64,000 nucleotides of DNA, taken from positions 1 to 64,000 of the forward strand of contig CAWACR010000010.1 in NCBI GenBank assembly GCA_963780675.1. The letters run 5' to 3'. A program made the position numbers and the translations under genes. The notes beneath the pieces are model-generated. The model searched no databases and had not been told where the DNA came from. It saw only the letters and a program-made list of their open reading frames with translations. Numbering within the stretch: position 1 is the stretch's first letter; every line of letters begins with the position of its first letter. The DNA is from JAHECE01 sp963780675. Lineage in GTDB: Bacteria; Actinomycetota; Actinomycetes; Actinomycetales; JAHECE01. Shown here in pieces: positions 57,008-64,000 of the stretch.

Positions 57008-58476
57008 GCCCGGTCTCGCAGGGCGGCCAGGATGGGCTCGGCCAGCTCCGTGACGTCACCCGCGCCGACGGTCAGGACGAGGTCGCCCGGCCCCGCCAGT
57101 GCTGCGATCGCCCGGGCTGCCTCCAACCTGTCGGGGACGTGACGCGCCCGGTCCCCCGCGCCCAGCGCGGCCATCGCGTCCGTGATGAGGGCGCTCGTGA
57201 CGCCGGGCCTCGGGTCCTCCCGCGCCCCGTAGATCGCCGTCACGACCACGGCGTCGGCGCCGGCGAGCGCCGCCGCGAACTCCGCGGCGAAGGCGAGGGT
57301 CCGCGAGTACAGGTGCGGCTGGAACAACGCGAGCACCCGCCCCTCCCCCGCCGCCAGCCGCGCCGCGGCGACGAGCGCCGCGACCTCGGTGGGGTGGTGC
57401 GCGTAGTCGTCGACCACGCGGACGCCGGCCGCGGTCCCGCGGTCCTCGAACCGGCGGCGGGTCCCCGTGAAGGCTCCCAGCGCGGCCGCGAGCCTGTCGC
57501 CGTCGACCCCGAGGTCGACGCCGGCGCACCAGGCCGCCGCGGCGTTGAGGACGTTGTGCACGCCGGGCACGGCGAGGTCCAGCGCCACGCGGAGCGGTGC
57601 GAAGCCCTCTCGGGTCCACGTCAGGTGGGCCGCCGAGCCCGCCGGGCGCAGCTCCTCGACGGACACCTCGACGTGGTCGGACCCCGCGCCGTCGGGCAGC
57701 GGTCCGGCCGCCGACCGGACCACTCCGTAGGTGCGGACCCGGGTCCCGCTCGTGGCGACGAGCCGGGCCAGGCGCGCCGACCCGGGGTCGTCCGCGCAGG
57801 CGACGAGGAGTCCACCCGGCACGATCCGCGCGGCGAACTCCTCGAACGCGCCTTCGACCGCCTCGACGCTCGCGTAGTGGTCGAGGTGGTCGGCCTCGAT
57901 GTTCGTCACGACGGCCACGCGCGGGCTGTAGGCGAGGAACGAGCGGTCGGACTCGTCCGCCTCGGCGACGAAGGCGGTACCCCGACCCGCGTGGGCGCCG
58001 GTGCCCAGCGCCAGGACCTCGCCGCCGATCGCGTAGCTCGGGTCCGCGCCCACCTCGGCCAGCGCGAGCGCCAGCATCGAGCTCGTGGTCGTCTTGCCGT
58101 GGGCGCCGGCCACCGCGACGAAGTCCTTGCCCGCCGCGACCCTGGCCAGGGCCTCGGACCGGTGGATGACGGGGACGCCGGCCGCACGCGCGGCCACCAG
58201 CTCGGGGTTGTCGGGCCGGACCGCCGTCGACACCACCACCGTCCCCGCACCGGCGACCTGCTCGGCGGCGTGGCCCACGTGGACGACGGCGCCCAGTCGC
58301 GCGAGGCGGTCCAGGGTGGCGCTGCCGCGCGCGTCGGACCCGCTCACCTCCTGACCCTGCGCAAGGAAGAGCTCGGCGATGACGGACATGCCCGCGCCAC
58401 CGATGCCGATGAAGTGGAGCCGACCGTCGGGCGACGCCCCGGGCGCCCCGACCGATCCCGTGCCCCCCACGCTCAC
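57004..58476 (-). CDS. murC: UDP-N-acetylmuramate--L-alanine ligase
   Basis: 490 residues. LHFIGIGGAGMSVIAEL is the nucleotide-sugar Rossmann motif; the ATP loop is AGAHGKTTTSSML; NIEADHLDHYASVEA and VDDYAHHPTEV are further Mur ligase signatures. Cytoplasmic first ligase of the stem peptide. GTG at 58474-58476 overlaps the murG stop (GTGA). Confidence 0.97.
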   Translation of the reverse strand: MSVGGTGSVGAPGASPDGRLHFIGIGGAGMSVIAELFLAQGQEVSGSDARGSATLDRLARLGAVVHVGHAAEQVAGAGTVVVSTAVRPDNPELVAARAAGVPVIHRSEALARVAAGKDFVAVAGAHGKTTTSSMLALALAEVGADPSYAIGGEVLALGTGAHAGRGTAFVAEADESDRSFLAYSPRVAVVTNIEADHLDHYASVEAVEGAFEEFAARIVPGGLLVACADDPGSARLARLVATSGTRVRTYGVVRSAAGPLPDGAGSDHVEVSVEELRPAGSAAHLTWTREGFAPLRVALDLAVPGVHNVLNAAAAWCAGVDLGVDGDRLAAALGAFTGTRRRFEDRGTAAGVRVVDDYAHHPTEVAALVAAARLAAGEGRVLALFQPHLYSRTLAFAAEFAAALAGADAVVVTAIYGAREDPRPGVTSALITDAMAALGAGDRARHVPDRLEAARAIAALAGPGDLVLTVGAGDVTELAEPILAALRDRA

Positions 58477-59666
58477 GAGCCCGCCTCCGCGCCGTCGTCC
58501 GCCGCGCCGTCGTCCTCCGCGCCGGGGGCGGCTCGGCCGGCGGCCACCAGGACCAGGTCGGCCAGGCGGGCGGCACCGTCCCGCACCCCGTGGTCGGCCG
58601 CTGAGCGGCCCATGGCCACGAGCCGCTCGGGGTCTGTGACGAGCGGGACGAGGTGCGTCAGCACCCAGTCGGGGGTGAAGTCGTCGTCGGCGACCAGGAT
58701 GCCGCCACCGCCGTCGACGACGTCCGCGGCGTTGAGGCGCTGCTCCCCGTTGCCGATGGGCAGCGGCACGTACACGGCGGGGATCCCCAGGGCCGCCAGC
58801 TCGCTCACCGTGCCGGCACCGGAGCGCGCGACGACGAGGTCGCACGCCGCGTAGGCCTGGTCGATGCGCTCGAGGTACTCGGCCACGTGGTAGTGCGCCG
58901 AGACGTCGGCCGCCTCCGTCGCGAGCGCCTCCCGCACGGCGTCGGCCTTGCCGGCGCCCGTGAGGTGGAGCACCTGCGCGCCGGCGGCGACCAGGGGCGC
59001 AGCACACCGCGCCATCGTCGTGTTGAGCTTGAGCGCACCCAGCGAGCCGCCCGTGACGAGGACGGTCAGCCGGTCCGGGTCGAGGCCGAGGGCCTGCGCG
59101 CCGCGCAGGCGAGCACCCGTGAGGTCCTGCGCGCGGTCCCGGACCAGGGCTGCGATGGGCGGGCGCAGGGGAAGCCCGGTGACGGAGGTCCCGGCCGGCC
59201 CCCTCAGCCGCGTGCCGGGGAAGGTGACCGCGACGGCGGCCGCCCGCCGCGCCCCCACGCGGTTCGCGAGTCCGGGTCGGGCGTTCTGCTCGTGCACGAC
59301 GATCGGGATGTCGTGGCGCCTGGCGGCGAGGTACGCGGGGGTGGAGACGTAGCCGCCGAACCCGACGACGACCTCCGCGCGCGACTCCTCGATGGCCCGC
59401 TCGGCGGCGTGGACGGCCGAGAACAGCTTGCCCGGCAGCCGCAGCGCCTCCGGCGTGGGCTTTCGCGGCAAGGGAACCCGCGGGACGATCGCGAGCGGGT
59501 AGCCGGCCTCGGGCACGAGGCGCGACTCCAGCCCCGTCTCCGTGCCGAGGACGGTGATCTGCGTCGCGGGGTCTCGCCGCCGCAGCTCGGCGGCGAGGGC
59601 CAGCAACGGGTTCACGTGGCCGGCGGTCCCACCGCCGGCCAGCAGCACGCGCAGCGGCTCAGCCAT
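58473..59666 (-). CDS. murG: UDP-GlcNAc:lipid I N-acetylglucosaminyltransferase
   Basis: 397 residues, GT28 family, makes lipid II at the inner face of the membrane. The N-terminal glycine loop LAGGGTAGHVNP, IVVHEQNARPGLAN, VTGGSLGALKLN and the sugar-nucleotide site ARSGAGTVSELAALGIPAVYVPLP are canonical. The C-terminus has an unusual Ala/Asp/Glu tail of 25 residues. Overlaps ftsW by eight bases. Confidence 0.97.
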   Translation of the reverse strand: MAEPLRVLLAGGGTAGHVNPLLALAAELRRRDPATQITVLGTETGLESRLVPEAGYPLAIVPRVPLPRKPTPEALRLPGKLFSAVHAAERAIEESRAEVVVGFGGYVSTPAYLAARRHDIPIVVHEQNARPGLANRVGARRAAAVAVTFPGTRLRGPAGTSVTGLPLRPPIAALVRDRAQDLTGARLRGAQALGLDPDRLTVLVTGGSLGALKLNTTMARCAAPLVAAGAQVLHLTGAGKADAVREALATEAADVSAHYHVAEYLERIDQAYAACDLVVARSGAGTVSELAALGIPAVYVPLPIGNGEQRLNAADVVDGGGGILVADDDFTPDWVLTHLVPLVTDPERLVAMGRSAADHGVRDGAARLADLVLVAAGRAAPGAEDDGAADDGAEAGS

Positions 59667-61017
59667 GGTGACCTCGCCGGGCCACGACCGCGAGCGAGCG
59701 ACGCATCGCACCGCGGCGCGCCGCGAGCGCGTCGGCGGCCCCTGGCTCGCTGCGGGCGAACGCCAGGACCATCCCCAGCGCGAGCAGGGTGGTGATGAGC
59801 GCCGAACCACCGGCGGACAGGAGCGGGAGCGGAAGGCCGATCACCGGCAGCAGCCCGATCACGACGCCGATGTTCACGATGGCCTGCACCAGGATCCACG
59901 CCGCGACGGCACCCGTGGCGATGCCCACGAACGGGTCAGGGTGACGTCTGACGATCCGGGTCAGGCCCACCGCGAGCGCACCGAACAGGGCGAGCACGAG
60001 GATCGTGCCGAGCAGGCCGAGCTCCTCACCGATGATCGCGAAGATGAAGTCGTTGTGCGCCTCGGGCAGGTACAGCCACTTCTCCCGCGAGGCGCCCAGC
60101 CCGACGCCGCTCAGCCCACCCGTGCCCAGGCCCCAGAGGCCGTGCTTGGTCTGGAAGCCGAGCCCCTGGGGGTCGACCTCGCCGATGCCGAGGAATGCCG
60201 CGATGCGGTCGCGCCGGTTCTCGCTCGAGAGCGTGAGGGCGGCGACCGCCGCCACCGCGAACCCGCCCGCGATCGTGAACATCCACATGGGCACGCCGGC
60301 GGCGAAGAGCGCCCCGGCGACGAGGACGATCAGCACCAGCGCGGTGCCGAGGTCGTGGCCCTTGAGCACGAGGCCGATCGACACCGCGGCGACGAGGACG
60401 CCGGGCACGAGGACGTGCCGCACCTCACCGAGGAGCGACCTCTTCGCCGCCAGGACCGCCGCGAGCCAGATCACCAGCGCGAGCTTCACGAACTCGGAGG
60501 GCTGGAGCGCCTGGTTGATCCCGGGGATCAGGATCCAGTTCGTGTTGCCGCCCTCCGACAGCGCGAGGGGCGTGAAGATCAGCAGCTGCAGCGTCAGGGC
60601 CCCGATGAGCACCGGCCACGCGAGGCGGCGGAACGCCGACACCGGGAGCCGGGAGGTGACGACGAGCAGCGGCAGGCCGATGAGCGCGAACTTGGCCTGG
60701 TCGAGGAAGACCGCGTAGGGGCTGCCGTGCTGGCGGATCGAGGAGATCGTCGAGGACGAGAGCACCATGACGAGGCCGAGCAGGAGCAGGAGCAGCGTGA
60801 CCCCGCCGACCAGGTAGTAGCTCGTGACGGGCGAGTCCCAGGTGGTGGTGCGGCCCGAGGCGCGGGCTCCGGTGGACCGCGCGAAGCCCGCGCGCTTCTC
60901 GCGCCCTGTCACACGGCCGCCGCTCGCGTCCGGGCGGCTCGCCTCGGGACGGGCCGCGGCTCCGGCGGGGCGCGGGAGGGTGGCCGGCCGACGAGTGGGG
61001 GCTTCGATCGTCGCCAC
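59659..61017 (-). CDS. ftsW: Division-associated SEDS glycosyltransferase FtsW
   Basis: 452 residues with about ten membrane helices. SEDS hallmarks: NWILIPGINQALQPSEFVK split as ILIPGI and QPSEFVK, GHDLGTALVL, EKWLYLPEAHNDFIFAIIGEE and the C-terminal PLPLLSAGGSALI. It polymerises septal glycan together with its cognate PBP. A 65-residue basic cytoplasmic extension precedes helix 1. GTG at 61017, two bases after the murD stop, is chosen over starts inside murD. Confidence 0.95.
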   Translation of the reverse strand: MATIEAPTRRPATLPRPAGAAARPEASRPDASGGRVTGREKRAGFARSTGARASGRTTTWDSPVTSYYLVGGVTLLLLLLGLVMVLSSSTISSIRQHGSPYAVFLDQAKFALIGLPLLVVTSRLPVSAFRRLAWPVLIGALTLQLLIFTPLALSEGGNTNWILIPGINQALQPSEFVKLALVIWLAAVLAAKRSLLGEVRHVLVPGVLVAAVSIGLVLKGHDLGTALVLIVLVAGALFAAGVPMWMFTIAGGFAVAAVAALTLSSENRRDRIAAFLGIGEVDPQGLGFQTKHGLWGLGTGGLSGVGLGASREKWLYLPEAHNDFIFAIIGEELGLLGTILVLALFGALAVGLTRIVRRHPDPFVGIATGAVAAWILVQAIVNIGVVIGLLPVIGLPLPLLSAGGSALITTLLALGMVLAFARSEPGAADALAARRGAMRRSLAVVARRGHHG

Positions 61018-61019
61018 GA

Positions 61020-62492
61020 TCAGTCCTCCAGGGCACGCGCGGCGCGCGCGAAGGCTGCGCCGCGCTCGGCGTACGAACGGAACTGGTCCATCGAGGCGCA
61101 CGCAGGGGCCAGAAGGACCGTGTCGCCCGGCCGGGCGAGGCGCGCGGCAGCGCGGACGGCGCTCGTCATCACGTCCTCAGTGTCGCCAGGCGTCACCTCG
61201 ACCACCGGGACCTCGGCCGCGTGTCGCGCCAGTGCCTCGCGCATCGGGGACCGGTCCACCCCGATGAGGACGACGGCGCGGAGCCGGTCCGCGCGGGCCC
61301 GGACAAGTTCCTCGAAGCGCGCACCCTTCGCCAGCCCGCCCGCGATCCAGACGGCGCGCCCGGCCGGGACCGAAGCGAGCGACGCGGCGGCCGCGTGGGC
61401 GTTGGTCGCCTTGGAGTCGTCGACGTAAGCGACGCCGTCGTGCCGGGTGACGAGTTCGATGCGGTGCGCGCCCGCCTCGTAGTCCCTCAGCCCCTGCGCC
61501 ACGGCGCCGGGGTCCACGCCCTGCGCCCGCGCGAGCGCCGCGGCCGCCAGCGCGTCGGCCACCACGTGCGCCGGGAGGTCGGCGACCTCACCCGAGCCCG
61601 TGAGGTGGAGAAGGTCGGCCATCGTCGCGAGCGGCAGCGCGTGCGTCTGCCGCTGCGGCAGGAAGGCGCGGTCGCACAGGACGTCGTCGACGACGCCGAG
61701 CTCGGCGACCCCGGGTGAGCCGAGCGTGAACCCGATGGCGCGCGCGCCCTCGCAGACGTCGGCCTGCTCGACCATCTCCCGGGTCGCGTCGTCGGCGATC
61801 GCGTAGACGCACGCCCGCTCGGCCCGGTGGAACACCTTCGCCTTGGCGGCCCAGTACGCCTCGTAGGAACCGTGCCAGTCGATGTGGTCGGGGGCGATGT
61901 TGAGGCAGGCGGCGGCACGGGGCGCGACGGTGTGCGTGAGGTGCAGCTGGAAGCTGGAGAGCTCCACGGCGAGGACGTCGGCGTCTCCCGCGAGGGCGAC
62001 CGTGCTGATCGCCGTGCCCACGTTGCCCACGGCCGGCGCGCGCAGGCCGGCCGCGGTGAGGATGGAGCTCAGCATCCCGACCGTCGTCGTCTTGCCGTTC
62101 GTCCCGGTGAGGGTGAGCCAGGGCAGCCGGGACGGCGGGACGGCCTGGACCCGCCAGGCGAGCTCGACCTCGCTCCAGCACGCCACGCCGAGGGCCTGTG
62201 CCCGGTGCAGCAGCGGCAGGTCCGGTCGCAGCCCCGGGCTGGCCACGACGATGTCGGGCAGGCCCCCCGGCTGCTCGAGCGCGGCCGAGGCGAGGGCCTC
62301 GCCGTCGGGCTCGGCCCTGCGCTCGACACCCGCCGGCAGGTCCGCGTCCTCGACCACCTCGGGGTCGGCGTCGAGCGCGAGCACGTGCGCGCCGACGGCG
62401 TGCAGCACGCGCGCGGCCGCGACGCCCGACGTACCGAGACCGGCGACGACGACTCGGGCGCCCTCGAGGGCCTCGCGGTCACGGGCGCTCAC
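61020..62492 (-). CDS. murD: UDP-N-acetylmuramoyl-L-alanine--D-glutamate ligase
   Basis: 490 residues. ATP loop LTGTNGKTTTVGML, NIAPDHIDWHGSYEAYWAAK split around DHIDWHGS, and VDDSKATNAHAA are typical of MurD; the end is DQFRSYAERGAAF. I start at GTG 62490-62492, overlapping the mraY stop as in the neighbouring junctions; an ATG 12 bases upstream (62504) is the alternative. Confidence 0.95.
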   Translation of the reverse strand: MSARDREALEGARVVVAGLGTSGVAAARVLHAVGAHVLALDADPEVVEDADLPAGVERRAEPDGEALASAALEQPGGLPDIVVASPGLRPDLPLLHRAQALGVACWSEVELAWRVQAVPPSRLPWLTLTGTNGKTTTVGMLSSILTAAGLRAPAVGNVGTAISTVALAGDADVLAVELSSFQLHLTHTVAPRAAACLNIAPDHIDWHGSYEAYWAAKAKVFHRAERACVYAIADDATREMVEQADVCEGARAIGFTLGSPGVAELGVVDDVLCDRAFLPQRQTHALPLATMADLLHLTGSGEVADLPAHVVADALAAAALARAQGVDPGAVAQGLRDYEAGAHRIELVTRHDGVAYVDDSKATNAHAAAASLASVPAGRAVWIAGGLAKGARFEELVRARADRLRAVVLIGVDRSPMREALARHAAEVPVVEVTPGDTEDVMTSAVRAAARLARPGDTVLLAPACASMDQFRSYAERGAAFARAARALED

Positions 62493-63571
62493 CCGACGAC
62501 CCATTCGGCGTAGAAGATGCCCAGTCCGAGGGCGGCGCAGAGGCCGGCGATGATCCAGAACCGGATCACGATCGTGACCTCGCCCCAGCCGATGAGCTCG
62601 AAGTGGTGGTGCAACGGCGCCATCTTGAACACCCGCTTACCGGTCATCTTGAAGTAGCCGATCTGGATGACGTCCGAGATGACGATCACCACGAACAGCC
62701 CGCCGATGATCACCGCGAGGATCTCGGTGCGGGTGAGGATCGACATCCCCGCGAGCGCCCCGCCGAGAGCCAGCGAGCCCGTGTCGCCCATGAAGATCTT
62801 CGCGGGCGAGGCGTTCCACCAGAGGAACCCGAACGTCGCGCCGGCGATCGCCGCCGTGACCATCGCCAGGTCACGCGGGTCCCGGACCTCGTAGCAGCTC
62901 GGGCCGGCCGTCACGATGTTCTGGCAGTTCTGGTTGGACTGCCAGATCGCCACGAGGACGTAGGCCCCGAACACCGCCGTGCTCGCCCCGGTGGCGAGGC
63001 CGTCGAGCCCGTCGGTCAGGTTCACCGCGTTCGACCAGGCGGTGATGAGGAAGTTGGCCCAGATGACGAAGAGGAAGAGGCCGATCGTGGTGCCGGCGAA
63101 CGCGAGGTCGATCCCGGTGTCCCGGATGAAGGACACCTGCATGGAGGCCGGCGTGCGCAGCTGCTCGTTCGGGAACTGGAGGACGAGCACGGAGAACGCG
63201 ATGCCGACGACGCCCTGGCCCACGATCTTCCACCGCGCGCTCAGGCCGAGGGACCGCTGGCGGCTGATCTTGGTGAAGTCGTCGAGGAACCCGACGAGGC
63301 CGAGGCCCACCATGAGGAACAGCAGGAGGAGCCCGGAGGCCCGGGGCAGGCGCCCGGCGACGACGGTCGCTGCCGCGTAGCCGGCGAGCGTGGCACCGAT
63401 GATCACGACGCCGCCCATGGTGGGCGTGCCGCGCTTCGTGAAGTGCGCCGTCGGCCCGTCCTGGCGGATGAACTGCCCGTACTGGCGGCGGACGAGGAAG
63501 CGGATGAACAGGGGGGTGCAGAGGAGCGAGACGAGCATCGCGATCGAGCCCGCGACGACCACCGCGGTCAT
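62489..63571 (-). CDS. mraY: Phospho-N-acetylmuramoyl-pentapeptide-transferase
   Basis: 360 residues with about ten membrane helices. The catalytic aspartates lie in GFLDDFTK, NAVNLTDGLDGLA and FMGDTGSLALGG, and the histidine triad in MAPLHHHFELIG. It makes lipid I from UDP-MurNAc-pentapeptide. ATG overlaps the murF stop (ATGA). All features are standard. Confidence 0.98.
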   Translation of the reverse strand: MTAVVVAGSIAMLVSLLCTPLFIRFLVRRQYGQFIRQDGPTAHFTKRGTPTMGGVVIIGATLAGYAAATVVAGRLPRASGLLLLFLMVGLGLVGFLDDFTKISRQRSLGLSARWKIVGQGVVGIAFSVLVLQFPNEQLRTPASMQVSFIRDTGIDLAFAGTTIGLFLFVIWANFLITAWSNAVNLTDGLDGLATGASTAVFGAYVLVAIWQSNQNCQNIVTAGPSCYEVRDPRDLAMVTAAIAGATFGFLWWNASPAKIFMGDTGSLALGGALAGMSILTRTEILAVIIGGLFVVIVISDVIQIGYFKMTGKRVFKMAPLHHHFELIGWGEVTIVIRFWIIAGLCAALGLGIFYAEWVVG

Positions 63572-64000
63572 GCGGACGGCTCCTCGCCCGACGCACCCTC
63601 CGCCGGATCCCCGACCACTGCGCCGGCGCCGAGGACGTCGCCCAGCTTCCAGAGGCCGGACCCGTGGGACGACTTCACGAGGACGACGTCGCCCTCCTGG
63701 AGGTCGGCCGCCAGGAGCTCCGCCGCTTCCTCGACGGTGCCGACCTGGAGCACCTCGGCCTCGCGCAGGCCCTCGTCCCGCGCCCCGTGGCGGATGGGGG
63801 TCGCGCCCTCACCGACGACGACGAGGCGGTCGATGTCGAGGTGCACGGCCAGACGGCCGATCTCCGCGTGCGCCGCCGCGCTCTCCTCCCCCAGCTCGAG
63901 CATCTCCCCCAGGACCGCGATGCTGCGGCGGTCCGCACCCGCCATGGCGGCGAGCGCGACGAGCGCCGCGCGCGTGGAGTCGGGATTGGCGTTGTAGGCG
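63568..64000 (-). CDS. murF: UDP-N-acetylmuramoyl-tripeptide--D-alanyl-D-alanine ligase, C-terminal part
   Basis: The last 143 codons, running off the right edge. It begins inside AYNANPDSTRAAL, the signature preceding the MurF C-terminal domain, and continues with RRSIAVLGEMLELG and GDVVLVKSSHGSGLWKL. The tail is acidic (GASGEEPSA). Adds D-Ala-D-Ala to the stem peptide. Partial only because of the window edge. Confidence 0.95.
   Translation of the reverse strand, partial: AYNANPDSTRAALVALAAMAGADRRSIAVLGEMLELGEESAAAHAEIGRLAVHLDIDRLVVVGEGATPIRHGARDEGLREAEVLQVGTVEEAAELLAADLQEGDVVLVKSSHGSGLWKLGDVLGAGAVVGDPAEGASGEEPSA

Overview
The window is a GC-rich (about 70% by eye) chromosomal segment of an actinobacterium. 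The 16S sequence, the rRNA leader boxes, the argCJBDFRGH order and the wag31-sepF-ftsZ-mur cluster all fit the Micrococcineae, most likely a Cellulomonadaceae or Promicromonosporaceae relative. That placement is from general resemblance; no database search was run.

Layout. 1-5345 (minus): a ribosomal RNA operon with 23S (3' end cut by the window edge), a spacer without tRNA, 16S, and a leader with two good sigma-70-like promoters. 5346-16749 (minus): tyrS, a 3-methyladenine DNA glycosylase, a P-loop kinase, then argH-G-R-F-D-B-J-C, transcribed from argC down to argH with mostly 1-8 base overlaps. 16890-18444: a quinone oxidoreductase (+) and a flavodoxin-like protein (-). 18503-22183: pheST (-). 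22549-24602: a CBS-domain protein (+), an RNA 2',3'-cyclic phosphodiesterase (-) and an rRNA/tRNA methyltransferase (-). 24632-26369: infC-rpmI-rplT (-). 26877-28751: a secreted trypsin-like protease (-) and a GerW/YtfJ-like protein (+), divergent around a 64-bp perfect palindrome. 28781-30970: hisH-priA-sseB (-). 31151-40318 (+): a cysteine-rich leader peptide followed by nirA-cysH-cysD-cysN-ABC transporter-cysG, a sulfate assimilation operon. 40332-46285: hisCB and hisD (-), separated by a plus-strand RecQ helicase with a phosphoribosyltransferase-like tail. 46357-49902: dnaE (-). 49939-64000 (-): the cell division and wall cluster murF(partial)-mraY-murD-ftsW-murG-murC-ftsQ-ftsZ-pgeF-sepF-yggT-wag31-lspA-rluD-GNAT.

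Two points about the sequence itself. First, many essential genes in 5.9-16.7 kb, 20.6-22.2 kb, 27.3-27.8 kb and 34.4-35.9 kb are split by single-base indels (mostly insertions) while their protein homology continues across the frames; this looks like local sequencing or assembly error, not gene decay. From 36 kb to the right edge every gene reads through. Second, nine genes have a TANNNT -10 element 6-7 bases before the start codon, which predicts leaderless transcripts.

The most interesting regulatory signals are the 15-residue MCCRCH-ending peptide ahead of the sulfate operon (probable cysteine attenuation), a near-perfect LexA box over the recQ start codon, an ATC start codon plus leader hairpins on infC, and the 64-bp palindrome.
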